A DNA stretch of 64,000 bases from JARKQH01 sp964631605 (GTDB lineage Bacteria; Verrucomicrobiota; Verrucomicrobiia; Limisphaerales; UBA8199), in the NCBI GenBank assembly GCA_964631605.1, contig CAZVYG010000001.1:84007-148006 (forward strand), written 5' to 3'. Made by a program: the position numbers and the translations under genes. This document shows, one piece after another, positions 51,764-60,801 of this stretch; positions within the stretch are counted from its first letter, which is position 1; each line of letters begins with the position of its first letter. A model generated the notes under the pieces. That model ran no database searches. It was given only the letters and a program-made list of their open reading frames with translations, and was not told where the DNA came from.

Positions 51764-53239
51764 TCAGGCTTCCTTCTCCTCCCCCGACAACTTGCGATAA
51801 AAGGTCGCCAGGCTGATCCCCAGCAGCAACGCCGCCTGCTCCTTGTCCCCGTCGCACAACCGCAGCGCCTCCTCGATGTGCGTCTTTTCCTGCTCGCGCA
51901 GGAAGCTTTTCAACGGCAGAAAAGGCTTTTGCCCGGCGCCCGCCGTTCCCCCCGGCCCGGCCGCCCCCGCCGCATAGCCCGGCAGCGGGTAGGGGTGCTG
52001 GTCCGCCGTGGACAACGGCACGGCCGTTTGCGCGTCCGCACTTTCTCCCCCCGCGTTCCGGCTGGCCTCCTGGACCGCGGGCGGCAGGTCCGCCGCTTCA
52101 ATCAGGTCTCCCTCGCACAGTGTGGCGGCGCGCTCGACGGCGTTTTCCAACTCCCGCACGTTCCCCGGCCAATCAAACGCACAGAGCATCGCCATCGCCT
52201 GCCGCGTCACCTGGTACGGCCGTCCCGTCCGCGGACTCACCTTGTCCTTGAGAAAATGCGCCACCAGCAGGGGAATGTCATCGCGCCGCTCGCGGAGGCT
52301 GGGCAACTGGATGGGAATCACATTCAGCCGGTAATAAAGGTCTTCGCGAAACGTCCCTTCCTTGATCTTCTTCTCCAACGGCTCGTTGGCGGCCGCCACG
52401 ACGCGGACATTGACATAAATCGAGGTGTTGTCCCCGACGCGGCGCACTTCCCGCTCCTGGAGCACCCGCAACAGCCGCGTCTGCAGCAGACCGGACATGG
52501 CGCCCACCTCGTCCAAAAAGATCGTCCCGCCATCGGCTTCCTGGAACAGCCCCTTCTTGTCGGCAATCGCACCGGTGAACGCCCCGCGCCGGTGCCCAAA
52601 CAACTCGGATTCCAGCAGCGTCTCCGGCAGGGCGCTGCAGTTGATCGGCACAAACGGCGCCAGGTGCCGCCGGCTGTTGTAGTGCAACGCCCGCGCCACC
52701 AGCTCCTTGCCCGTCCCGCTCTCCCCCAGAATCAAAATCGTGCTGTCGGTGTCCGCCACCCGCTCGATGAGCTTGAACACCGACTGCATCGCGGGGGAAT
52801 GCCCGACAATCTGGCTGAAGCGGTATTTGGTCTTGAGCTCCTTGCGAAGATGCGCGCTTTCCGCCAGGGCGTCGCGGTGAGACAACGCCCGCTGCACGCA
52901 CATCCGCAACTCCTCGACCTTGAACGGCTTGGAGAGATAATCAAACGCCCCATGCTTCATCGCCTCCACCGCCGTGCCGATCGAACCGAAAGCCGTCACC
53001 ATGATCACCACCGGCGGCGGCGTCAGCTCCCGCGCCTTCTTCAAAATCTCCAGACCGTGCGCATGCGTCTTGTCGAAATAAAGGTCGGTAATGACCAGGT
53101 CCGGACTCTCCGTGGCCAGCATCTCCAGCGCCGCATTCCCGTCCGTGAATGGAATCACCTCGTGCCCCTCCTGGCGCAGCAAATCACCCACCATCTGCAC
53201 CATGGTTAATTCGTCATCCGCTAGGAAGACCTTTGCCAT
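51764..53239 (-). CDS. Sigma-54-dependent response regulator (NtrC family)
   Basis: 491 residues from ATG 53239, where the receiver starts 'MAKVFLADDELTMVQMVGDL'; the longer frame upstream is not needed. Receiver 1-120 ('DLVITDLYFDKTHAHGLEIL'), AAA+ domain about 145-375 with Walker A 'ILGESGTGKELVARAL', the sigma-54 contact loop 'GAFTGA', Walker B 'GGTIFLDEVGAM', and 'DWPGNVRELENAVERAATL'. A Fis-type HTH ends the protein ('KEQAALLLGISLATFYRKL'). It activates sigma-54 promoters when phosphorylated. No histidine kinase is adjacent, and I found no convincing -24/-12 site in the window. Confidence 0.95.
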   Translation of the reverse strand: MAKVFLADDELTMVQMVGDLLRQEGHEVIPFTDGNAALEMLATESPDLVITDLYFDKTHAHGLEILKKARELTPPPVVIMVTAFGSIGTAVEAMKHGAFDYLSKPFKVEELRMCVQRALSHRDALAESAHLRKELKTKYRFSQIVGHSPAMQSVFKLIERVADTDSTILILGESGTGKELVARALHYNSRRHLAPFVPINCSALPETLLESELFGHRRGAFTGAIADKKGLFQEADGGTIFLDEVGAMSGLLQTRLLRVLQEREVRRVGDNTSIYVNVRVVAAANEPLEKKIKEGTFREDLYYRLNVIPIQLPSLRERRDDIPLLVAHFLKDKVSPRTGRPYQVTRQAMAMLCAFDWPGNVRELENAVERAATLCEGDLIEAADLPPAVQEASRNAGGESADAQTAVPLSTADQHPYPLPGYAAGAAGPGGTAGAGQKPFLPLKSFLREQEKTHIEEALRLCDGDKEQAALLLGISLATFYRKLSGEEKEA

Positions 53240-53360
53240 GACCACAAGGTAGCGACAGACCCCCTCCCCGGCAAGCGGCTTCACACATCGGCGCTCCCGC
53301 CGAGTTGCCGCACGCCCCCCGTCCAGAAACCGCAGGCCGATGTCAGGCCCGGGCCGCGCC

Positions 53361-54266
53361 TCAAAGCGAAACGATTTTTTCCACGCGCTGCACCAGGTCG
53401 CGCAACCCTTCGGGCGAATCCCCGCCCCCCTGCTCGGTGATGACCCAATCGCGATACCCAATCTCCCGCACCGCCTGCATCACCGCCGGCCAGTTGTTGT
53501 CGCCCTCCAGCAGCTTGACGTTGAACCCCTTCCAGCGCCCCTCCTCATCGCACCGCTTGCGGCTGAATTCCTTAAAGTGAATTTTCGCCACCCGCGGCCC
53601 GAGGATGCGCAGCCACTGCTCCGGCCAGCCGTACAGCACGATGTTGCCCACATCAAAATGCCAGCCGATCCACGAACTCCTGAACTCGTCCACGTACCGC
53701 GCGGCCTCCAGCGGGCTGAGCAGGAAGTTGTTCCAGACGTTTTCTATCGCAATCTTGACGCCCAACTCGGCCGCCAGTGGCAGCGCCTTGCCAATCTCTT
53801 CCGCCGACCGCTTCCAGCACTCCTCGTAGCTCACCCTGGCGTTGACCACGCCCGGAACCAGCAGCACTGACGTGGCCCCAAAGGCCTTGGCATCGCGCAG
53901 ACTTTGCCGCAACGCCTCCAGCCCCGCCGCCCGCACCGCGGCATCCGGGTCCGACAGCGGCTTGGACCAGTGCAGCGAATTGCAGACACTGGGGATTGCC
54001 AGGCCGGTCGCCTCCCGCGCCTCGAGCACTTCTTTCTGGTCGAGATGGCTGGCCATCTCGACCCCGTCGAATCCAGCGGCTTTGATTGCCTGGAACTTTT
54101 CCAGAATTGATCCCTTGACGCCGACCGTGCCCCACATGATGCCCTTGCGCCAGCCCGTGGGGACGGGGGCTTCCTTCACGGCCACCGCCGGCCAGGCCGC
54201 CGCCGCCGCCAGCGCGCCGCCCGCACGTTTGAGAAAATCACGACGCGACCAAGGGGCCGGTTCCAT
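53361..54266 (-). CDS. Tat-exported sugar phosphate isomerase/epimerase-like protein
   Basis: 301 residues. A Tat signal 'SRRDFLKRAGGALAAAAAWP' starts the protein. The TIM barrel of the xylose isomerase-like/AP endonuclease 2 superfamily follows: 'FQAIKAAGFDGVEMASHLD', 'SVLLVPGVVNARVSYEECW', 'KIAIENVWNNFLLSPLEA', 'GWHFDVGNIVLYG', 'VAKIHFKEF' and 'GYRDWVITEQGGG'. Metal ligands fit the usual Glu, Asp-x-Gly and His positions. Sequences like this often accompany Gfo/Idh/MocA oxidoreductases in sugar oxidation or 3-keto-sugar pathways. Exact substrate unknown; both proteins appear to work outside the cytoplasm. Confidence 0.88.
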   Translation of the reverse strand: MEPAPWSRRDFLKRAGGALAAAAAWPAVAVKEAPVPTGWRKGIMWGTVGVKGSILEKFQAIKAAGFDGVEMASHLDQKEVLEAREATGLAIPSVCNSLHWSKPLSDPDAAVRAAGLEALRQSLRDAKAFGATSVLLVPGVVNARVSYEECWKRSAEEIGKALPLAAELGVKIAIENVWNNFLLSPLEAARYVDEFRSSWIGWHFDVGNIVLYGWPEQWLRILGPRVAKIHFKEFSRKRCDEEGRWKGFNVKLLEGDNNWPAVMQAVREIGYRDWVITEQGGGDSPEGLRDLVQRVEKIVSL

Positions 54267-54296
54267 AAACCTCCGGGGGTTCAGCCGAGCTCGAAA

Positions 54297-54611
54297 TCAA
54301 CGACCCCGCCGGGCCGTCGCCTTGGCCGTGGCCTTGGCCGCCCGCCGCGCTTTTTGTTTGCGCTTCAGAGCCGCTTTTTTCTTGGCTTCCGCTTCCAGCC
54401 GGTAGCTCAAGGTGTTGTAGTAGCGGTCGCGCAGAGCGAACTTGGCGCGCTGCCGCTCGCGGGCCAGCACCAGGTGCTTCAGGCACCGGGACGCGCCCGC
54501 GGAAGGCGCGCCGCATTCGGTGCAGCGTCCGTCACGCTGCATGCGCAGTTGATACTTTCTCTGCCGCGAAACGGGCAGATGAGTGAACTCATCCTGTATT
54601 GGTGTTCTCAT
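54297..54611 (-). CDS. Small basic zinc-ribbon-like protein
   Basis: 104 residues starting MRTPIQDEFTHLPVSRQRKY. One candidate zinc site, 'CTECGAPSAGASRCLKH' (Cys-x2-Cys ... Cys-x2-His), is followed by a strongly basic helix and an Ala/Lys/Arg tail resembling histone H1-like or ribosome-binding tails. No signal peptide. It is placed between the Tat-exported oxidoreductase and isomerase genes on the same strand but is probably cytosolic. I do not recognise the family; nucleic acid binding is an inference from composition. Confidence 0.65.
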   Translation of the reverse strand: MRTPIQDEFTHLPVSRQRKYQLRMQRDGRCTECGAPSAGASRCLKHLVLARERQRAKFALRDRYYNTLSYRLEAEAKKKAALKRKQKARRAAKATAKATARRGR

Positions 54612-54627
54612 GGGTTGTAGTTGATGG

Positions 54628-55944
54628 TTAAATAAATTTGGTCTGTCCAGGCAAAGCCACCGGCGGGACCGACACGGGCGTCTGCCAGCCGTGGATGTCG
54701 GGCACGAGCTTTTCCTGCGAATTCAACGCCTGCTCCCAGGTGATCTCCTGCCCCGTGTAGGCCGCCATGCGGCCCATGATGGCCAGCAGGGTGCTGTGCG
54801 CCATCACCACGCCATCGTTGATGAGCTTGCCGCTCCGGATGCCCGCGAACAACTCGTCATGCTCGTTCTGATACATGTCCGATGGCCTCGATTCACGATA
54901 GCGCCAGTTCTTCTTCCCTTTCAGCACGAACGGCCCGCTGAAAGCCCGCACGATGTGCGCGACACCGTCGCTCCCCATAATATAATCGGAATTGTCATTC
55001 GCGCATCCTAATTGTTGGCGGCTGAAATGAAATCCCTTCACGCCCTCGGGGTAGTCGTACACGATCGAAAAGTGGTCGTAGATGTTCCCAAACTCCGGCG
55101 CGGTCCGAACCTGCCGCCCGCCGTGCGCCACGCACTTGACCGGCGGCGTGTCCCGCATCGCCCAGGCCATTTTGTCAATGCTATGCACCGCCTGCTCCAC
55201 CAGGTGGTCCCCGGAAAGCCACGTGTAATAATACCAGTTCTTGACCTGGAACTGCAGGTCCGTCCACTCCGGCTGCCGCGGGAAGGGCGCCCAGACATAG
55301 CCAGTGTTATACGTGGTGTACAGCGCGCGGATCTCCCCAATCCCGCCATCGTGGACCTGCTGCATGATGGCTCGCACGCCGTCATTGTACCGGTAGCAGA
55401 ACCCGGAGACAATGGAAAGGTTCTTCCGCTTCGCCTCCGCCGCGGCCTCCAGCACCATCCGCACCCCCGGCGCGTCCGTCGCCACCGGTTTTTCGCAAAA
55501 CACATGCTTGCCCGCCGCAACCGCCGCCTTCAGATGCGCCGGCCGGAACCCGGGCGGTGTCGCCAGAATCACCACGTCCACCCCGCTGTCAATCACCTTC
55601 TGGTAGGCGTCAAGACCCACAAAGCACCTGTCCGGCGTCACCTTCACCTTCTCCGGCTGCGCCGCCTGCAGATTCTTCAGGCTGTTCTGCACCCGGTCCG
55701 CAAACGCATCCCCCAGCGCCGTCAACACCACGTTCTTGTCCGCGCCCAGCGCGTTCGCCGCCGCCCCGGAACCCCGCCCCCCGCACCCCACCAGCCCCAC
55801 CCGCAAGGTCTCGCCCCCGCCCGCGGCGCCAAGTAAATTTCCAGGCAGCAGCGCCGGCGCCGCCAGGGCTCCCCCCAGCAGCGCTGATGATTTCAAAAAG
55901 TCCCGACGTGACGTCGGCCGTTCTGTCAATGTTTGTTTAGTCAT
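54628..55944 (-). CDS. Tat-exported Gfo/Idh/MocA family oxidoreductase
   Basis: 438 residues from ATG 55944 (MTKQTLTERPTSRRDFLKSS), which begins with a Tat signal (RRDFLK). The Rossmann motif is 'LRVGLVGCGGRGSGAAANAL', followed by 'GVDVVILATPPGFRPAHLKA' and the family 'GKHVFCEKPVATDAPG' with the conserved E-K-P. The C-terminal substrate domain has 'YYYTWLSGDHLVEQAVHSIDKMAWAM', including His-x-x-D-type catalytic candidates. NAD(P) or bound cofactor use is family knowledge. It is likely to oxidise a sugar or inositol outside the cytoplasm and may work with the isomerase-like protein two genes downstream. Confidence 0.92.
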   Translation of the reverse strand: MTKQTLTERPTSRRDFLKSSALLGGALAAPALLPGNLLGAAGGGETLRVGLVGCGGRGSGAAANALGADKNVVLTALGDAFADRVQNSLKNLQAAQPEKVKVTPDRCFVGLDAYQKVIDSGVDVVILATPPGFRPAHLKAAVAAGKHVFCEKPVATDAPGVRMVLEAAAEAKRKNLSIVSGFCYRYNDGVRAIMQQVHDGGIGEIRALYTTYNTGYVWAPFPRQPEWTDLQFQVKNWYYYTWLSGDHLVEQAVHSIDKMAWAMRDTPPVKCVAHGGRQVRTAPEFGNIYDHFSIVYDYPEGVKGFHFSRQQLGCANDNSDYIMGSDGVAHIVRAFSGPFVLKGKKNWRYRESRPSDMYQNEHDELFAGIRSGKLINDGVVMAHSTLLAIMGRMAAYTGQEITWEQALNSQEKLVPDIHGWQTPVSVPPVALPGQTKFI

Positions 55945-56111
55945 AATCGTCCGCTGCCTTGCAGCGGACACCCCTACCTATAACCCGATCCCTGTTGGGG
56001 CGACATCCCCTGTTTGGGTGATGACGATTGCAGGGGCGGACTCGCGTTCGAAAACCGCAACCACGCGCTCCCCGCTTGCTGTGGGGCGCGTCAATTGACT
56101 AGACTATATAC

Positions 56112-58163
56112 ATGATCAAGCGTGAAACGCAACCCCGGCTTCGTCAAGGCATCTCCATTCCTTACTTGACCCTGCTGACTTTATGCCTTGGCTTTGGACG
56201 TTTGCCCGCCGAAACGGTGTGGCTTGACTCTCTCGACCTGTCCAACATGCGGCAGGGTTGGGGCCGGCCCCAGGTCAACCGGTCCATTCGAGAAACACCG
56301 CTAACCATTGCCGGCAAAGTGTTTACACGGGGAGTGGGCACGCACGCCGTCAGCACGCTCTGGGTCCAACTGGATGGCGGGACTGAACGCTTTGCGGCCA
56401 GCGTCGGCCTGGACGACGCCGCTGCCGGGCAGGGTTCCATCATCTTCCGCGCTTGGGCGGACGGCAAACGCGTCTTCGATTCGGGTGTGATGAAGACCGG
56501 CACACCTCCCCAGACCGTCAATCTCGATTTGAGCGGGCGCAAAACGTTGCTGTTACAAGTGCTTGACGCTGGCGATGGCATTGGGTTTGACCATGCCAAC
56601 TGGGCCGACGCCCGCTTCGAGGTCACCGGCGTCAAACCCAGAACGGTTCCAGTCCCTGCCGAAGAAGCGGTCATCCTCACTCCCCGGCCCGGGCCCGCCC
56701 CACGAATCAACGGCCCCAGGGTTTATGGCTGCCGCCCCGGCAATCCTTTCCTTTACCGTATTCCCACGCAGGGAGAACGCCCGATCACCTTTTCCGCCAA
56801 GGGCTTGCCCAAGAGCCTCCAGTTGGACCCCGCAACCGGGATCATCATGGGCCAGGCCCCGTTGCGCGGTGAATACGAGGTCACCCTGCGCGCAAAAAAC
56901 CGGCACGGCACCGACACCCGCGTCTTCCGCATCATCGCCGGCGACACCCTGGCGCTGACACCCCCCATGGGCTGGAATCATTGGTATGCGCATTACGACC
57001 GGATCACCGACACCATGATGCGCGAGGCGGCCGACATCCTCATTTCCAGCGGCATGGCGGATGTCGGCTACCAGTATGTGAACGTGGATGATTGCTGGAT
57101 GACGGCTCCCAGCCACAAAGATCCCCTGCGGACGGGCCGTCTCCGCGATGCCCGGGGCGTGCTCCTGCCCAACAAGTATTTTCCCGATATGAAGCTCCTG
57201 GCTGACTACATCCACAGCAAAGGACTCAAAGCCGGCATCTACATCTCGCCCGGCCCCCTGACCTGCGCCGGTTTCGCCGGCAGTTGGCAACATGAAGCCC
57301 TGGACGCCAAAACCTTCGCCGACTGGGGCTATGACTTTCTTAAATACGATTGGTGCTCCTATAACCGCGTGGCTGAGGGCAAGGAGCCCGGCGCTGACCA
57401 GGTCCCCAACTGGTCGCAGGGCCAGCGGCGACTCGAGGTTTACACCCATCCCTACAAGCTCATGGGCGACCTGCTCAAGCAGCAACCCCGTGACATTGTC
57501 TATAACCTCTGCCAATACGGCATGGGCAACGTCTGGGAATGGGGCGAAGCTGTCGGCGCCCAATGCTGGCGCACCGCCGGCGACCTGGGCTTCGAGCTGG
57601 ACCGCGTTTTCGAAGTCGCCCTCAAGAATGCCGAGCACCGCGCCTGGTCACGCCCCGGCGCCTGGAACGACCCCGATTACATCCAGATCGGCTGGATCGG
57701 CAACGCCCGCGGCGGCGGTTTGCCCCAGCCCTGCCCCCTGACCCCCAACGAGCAGTATGCCTACATGTCCCTCTGGGTGCTCATGGCCGCGCCGCTCTTT
57801 TACAGCGGCGACATGAGCAAACTTGACGAATTTACCTTGAATGTCCTCTGCAATCCCGAGGTGATCGAAGTCAACCAGGACCCGATCGGCCAATGCGCCG
57901 CGGTCTCTGTCCTCAATGACCAAACCTTCCTGATGGTCAAGGACCTCGAGGACGGCTCCAAAGCGGTTGGTTTGTTTAACCGCGGCGAATTCCCCGCCGA
58001 AGCCGCCGTCCCGTGGGCAGTGGCCGGGTTGACCGGCCCGGCCCAGGTTCGCGACCTTTGGCGTCAGCGCGACCTCGGGGTGTTCAGTGGCCAGTACTGC
58101 GCGACCCTCCCGCGCCACGGCGTGGTCCTTCTGCGCCTGACTGCCGTTCCTGCAAAGAAGTAG
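56112..58163 (+). CDS. Secreted alpha-galactosidase, GH27, with NPCBM and Ig-like domains
   Basis: 683 residues with an N-terminal signal ('SIPYLTLLTLCLGFGRLPAE'). An NPCBM domain (about 36-175: 'LDLSNMRQGWGRPQVNRSI', 'RGVGTHAVSTLWVQLDG') and a putative-Ig/cadherin-like domain (about 195-280: 'ITFSAKGLPKSLQLDPATGI') precede the GH27 barrel. Barrel motifs are 'TPPMGWNHWYAHYDRITDT', 'YVNVDDCWM', 'GWDF-type' nucleophile segment 'DFLKYDWCSYN', and 'RPGAWNDPDYIQIG' with the acid/base Asp. It hydrolyses alpha-galactosides. The C-terminal beta domain ends 'LPRHGVVLLRLT'. It is divergent from the oxidoreductase gene with 167 bases between. Confidence 0.94.
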   Translation: MIKRETQPRLRQGISIPYLTLLTLCLGFGRLPAETVWLDSLDLSNMRQGWGRPQVNRSIRETPLTIAGKVFTRGVGTHAVSTLWVQLDGGTERFAASVGLDDAAAGQGSIIFRAWADGKRVFDSGVMKTGTPPQTVNLDLSGRKTLLLQVLDAGDGIGFDHANWADARFEVTGVKPRTVPVPAEEAVILTPRPGPAPRINGPRVYGCRPGNPFLYRIPTQGERPITFSAKGLPKSLQLDPATGIIMGQAPLRGEYEVTLRAKNRHGTDTRVFRIIAGDTLALTPPMGWNHWYAHYDRITDTMMREAADILISSGMADVGYQYVNVDDCWMTAPSHKDPLRTGRLRDARGVLLPNKYFPDMKLLADYIHSKGLKAGIYISPGPLTCAGFAGSWQHEALDAKTFADWGYDFLKYDWCSYNRVAEGKEPGADQVPNWSQGQRRLEVYTHPYKLMGDLLKQQPRDIVYNLCQYGMGNVWEWGEAVGAQCWRTAGDLGFELDRVFEVALKNAEHRAWSRPGAWNDPDYIQIGWIGNARGGGLPQPCPLTPNEQYAYMSLWVLMAAPLFYSGDMSKLDEFTLNVLCNPEVIEVNQDPIGQCAAVSVLNDQTFLMVKDLEDGSKAVGLFNRGEFPAEAAVPWAVAGLTGPAQVRDLWRQRDLGVFSGQYCATLPRHGVVLLRLTAVPAKK

Positions 58164-58217
58164 CCAAAGTCCGTCTTCAACTCCCCACCGTCGGTCGGTC
58201 CGCCCGCGCGGCCGCGC

Positions 58218-59327
58218 TCAAGTGAGGCGCATGGGCATGACGACGTAGAGGAAGGGGCCATTGATCTTGATGACCCCCGGGCTCAACTCGTCAATGAGCT
58301 CGAAGTAAATCTCGTCGTTGGTCAGCGCGTTGAGCGGATCAATCACAAACTTGGGATTGAACGCAATGGCAATTTCCGGGCCTTTATAATTGATCGCCAG
58401 CGTTTCCTTCGCCTCGCCAACTTCGGGTGAATTGGCCGTGATCTCGAGCTTGTTCTTGCCAAAACTGAGCTTCACCGAGTTGGATTTTTCGGTGGTCATG
58501 ATCTCCGCGCGGCGCAGGGCGTGGAGGAAATCCTCGCGGCCCAGTTGCACCCGCTCCTTGGTTTCGGTGGGGATGACCTGGCGGTAGTTCGGATAACTCC
58601 CTTCGATGAGCTTGGTGACGATCAGGATTTGGCCGCCTTTCTCGTCCTTCAAGGTGAACGAGGCCTGGTTTTCGGCCAGATTGATCTCGAGCTGGCCCTT
58701 GTCCTGCAATAAACGGTTCAACTCGTTGACGGTCTTGGCGGGCACGATGAATTCGCCCTGGCTTTTTTCGGGAATATCCACCTCCTCGTCCACCAGCGCC
58801 AGCCGGCGGCCGTCCGTGGCAACCATGGTCATCTTGTGGTCCTTGAGGCTGATAAAGATGCCATTGAGAACGTAGCGGGCCTCGTCGGTCGAGATCGCAA
58901 AGGACGTCTTCCTCATCATGCTGCGCACGGTTTCCTGCGGCAGCACAACTTTCTTTTCCTCCTTGAATTGCGACATCGGCGGGTACTCGTCGGCGCTCAA
59001 CCCGTTGATCCTGTAGAAGGACGAACCGGAGCGGATGGTGCAGTAGTTCTTGTCATCCACTTCCAGATCCAGCTCGAGGTTGGCCAACTCGCGAACAATG
59101 CCGAACAACTTCTTGACCGGGACCGTCGAGGCGCCCGGCCGTCTGACTTTGGCCTCGACCGCGCAGGAAATGGTCACATCCAGATCGGTGGCGGTTAACT
59201 CGAGCTTGTCGCCTTCCGCGCGCAGCAGCACGTTCGAGAGAATGGGCAGCGTTGTGCGCGTGCTGACCACGTTCTGCACCGCTTGGAGACCGCTGATGAT
59301 TTGCTCCTTCGATAGGGTCAGATTCAT
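58218..59327 (-). CDS. dnaN: DNA polymerase III beta subunit (sliding clamp)
   Basis: 369 residues with the family start 'MNLTLSKEQIISGLQAVQN' and end 'GPFLYVVMPMRL'. Three clamp domains of about 120 residues are visible ('LPILSNVLLRAEGDKLELTATD', 'SMMRKTSFAISTDEARYVLNG', 'YPNYRQVIPTETKERVQLGRED'). The P-M-R-L C-terminus forms the client-binding pocket. It is not beside dnaA or recF here; the upstream gene on the same strand is a cysteine desulfurase 208 bases away. A candidate promoter and a DnaA box lie in that gap. Confidence 0.97.
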   Translation of the reverse strand: MNLTLSKEQIISGLQAVQNVVSTRTTLPILSNVLLRAEGDKLELTATDLDVTISCAVEAKVRRPGASTVPVKKLFGIVRELANLELDLEVDDKNYCTIRSGSSFYRINGLSADEYPPMSQFKEEKKVVLPQETVRSMMRKTSFAISTDEARYVLNGIFISLKDHKMTMVATDGRRLALVDEEVDIPEKSQGEFIVPAKTVNELNRLLQDKGQLEINLAENQASFTLKDEKGGQILIVTKLIEGSYPNYRQVIPTETKERVQLGREDFLHALRRAEIMTTEKSNSVKLSFGKNKLEITANSPEVGEAKETLAINYKGPEIAIAFNPKFVIDPLNALTNDEIYFELIDELSPGVIKINGPFLYVVMPMRLT

Positions 59328-59335
59328 GTGTGCTT

Positions 59336-59364
59336 AATATAGATGTCTTCTCTTCACAGTACAA
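59336..59364 (-). promoter_or_regulatory. Candidate sigma-70-type promoter of dnaN
   Basis: On the leftward strand TTGTAC (-35) and TATATT (-10) are separated by 17 bases, and the -10 ends 8 bases before the dnaN ATG, implying a very short leader. The -10 matches 5 of 6 consensus bases, the -35 only 3. Confidence 0.4.
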
Positions 59365-59383
59365 CGCTATTCCTATTAAGGGT

Positions 59384-59392
59384 TGTGAATAA
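59384..59392 (-). promoter_or_regulatory. DnaA box upstream of dnaN
   Basis: TGTGAATAA on the plus strand is TTATTCACA on the minus strand, a perfect TTATNCACA DnaA box, 19 bases upstream of the candidate -35. Only one good box is present, so regulation of dnaN by DnaA is more likely than a replication origin. Confidence 0.45.
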
Positions 59393-59535
59393 GGCAAACA
59401 ACCGGCGTTGTCAATGTCACTGCAACGACTTGCAAAATCAAGAAAGCCGAAAGGCTGGCCTGAAGCCAGTGAAAAAAAGCGGCCAGGCGGGTTTTATTTA
59501 CAATACTCACGGGCCATTCACAGGTCGTTTGCGGG

Positions 59536-60684
59536 TTATTTGGATTGTTGTGCACGGCGGATAATGGACGGGAGGACATGCTCGACATGCTCGATATCCG
59601 CTTCGCTGGTTTCGCGTCCGAGGGAAAAACGGATCAGCGAGTTTTCCAAGTCCGGGGCCACGCCGAGGGCGCGAACGACGTGGGAGGGTGTCAGGGAACC
59701 CGCCGAGCAAGCCGAGCCGCTCGAGGCGCAGATGCCCTCCAGGTCCAGGCTGGCCAGGATGGCGATACTGTCCGTGCCCTTAACCACGAAAGAGACGGTA
59801 TTGGCAAGGCATCCGCAGCTCGGAGAGAGCAGTTTTACGCCTGGAATGCTTTCAAGCAACGTGACCAGCCGTTGGGTCAGGGGTTTCAGGCGGCCTTTAT
59901 CGAAAACGGGATTCGGGACAAAGCGTTCCAGCGCCTCCACCAAGCCCATGATCCCGGCAAGGTTTTCAGTGCCTGCGCGACGCTCGTTCTCGTGGCTGCC
60001 GCCCAGCAGGATGGGCTCCGGTCGCAGCGGCGAGCGGATGAACAGCGCGCCGGCGCCTTTGGGTCCGTGAATCTTGTGGGCGCAGATGGAGACCAGGTCG
60101 GCGTTGAACTGGTCAATCGAGTCCAGCGGCTCCTTGCCAAGCCATTGCACGGCGTCGGTGTGAAAAAGAACGCCCCGCTGGCGGCAGAGGCTTCCCAATT
60201 CCGCCACCGGCTGGAGCGTGCCGATCTCGTTATTGGCCGCAAGGATGGAAACCAGCACCGTGTCCGGGCGCAAAGCTCGGGCGAGGGATTCGACATTTAC
60301 GCGCCCCTCCATGTCCACCGGCAGTAGGGTGAGTTCAAAGCCCTCCTTGCTTGCCAGGTATTCCATCGGATGCAGAACGCAATGGTGCTCGGCCGCTGAG
60401 GTGATGAGATGCCGGCCTTTGGTCTTGAGCAGGCGGGCCGCGCCGAAAATGGCGAGGTTGGAGCTTTCGGTTCCGCCGCTGGTGAAAACGATTTCGCTGG
60501 GCCGGCATTTCAGCACGCGCGCGGCGCGGTCTCGGGCCTCGTCGAGCGCGACGCGGGCGCGGCGGCCAACTTGATGGACGCTGGAGGGATTTCCCCAGAT
60601 TTCACCCAGGAATGGCAGCATGGCCTGACGCACTGCGGGATCCAGCGGGGTGGTGGCATTGTAATCCAGGTAAACCGGTTTCAT
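59536..60684 (-). CDS. Cysteine desulfurase (NifS/IscS type)
   Basis: 382 residues starting MKPVYLDYNATTPLDPAVRQ. PLP-binding Lys lies in 'SICAHKIHGPKGAG', His in 'SAAEHHCVLHPM', and the substrate-binding 'FTSGGTESSNLAIFGA' is complete. The active-site Cys is in 'ASSGSACSAGSLTPSHVVRA'. It moves sulfur from cysteine to FeS or thiolation acceptors. No iscU or other isc/suf gene is adjacent, so whether it serves FeS assembly or tRNA thiolation is open. It is 117 nt downstream of hrpB on the same strand. Confidence 0.95.
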   Translation of the reverse strand: MKPVYLDYNATTPLDPAVRQAMLPFLGEIWGNPSSVHQVGRRARVALDEARDRAARVLKCRPSEIVFTSGGTESSNLAIFGAARLLKTKGRHLITSAAEHHCVLHPMEYLASKEGFELTLLPVDMEGRVNVESLARALRPDTVLVSILAANNEIGTLQPVAELGSLCRQRGVLFHTDAVQWLGKEPLDSIDQFNADLVSICAHKIHGPKGAGALFIRSPLRPEPILLGGSHENERRAGTENLAGIMGLVEALERFVPNPVFDKGRLKPLTQRLVTLLESIPGVKLLSPSCGCLANTVSFVVKGTDSIAILASLDLEGICASSGSACSAGSLTPSHVVRALGVAPDLENSLIRFSLGRETSEADIEHVEHVLPSIIRRAQQSK

Positions 60685-60801
60685 CAGCGGGGAGAAGTTA
60701 GTTCAGCGGTGCGGGCGAGTCCATTCGAGTATGGAAGTAGGGTGGGTTGCACCCCGCGGACGGGCTGCGGGGTTTGAGGACCGCACGGCGGGGCGTCAGC
60801 G

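Noticed and set aside
59328..59535. Replication origin next to dnaN
   Set aside because: Only one perfect DnaA box, no AT-rich unwinding region of useful length and no dnaA; evidence is too thin.
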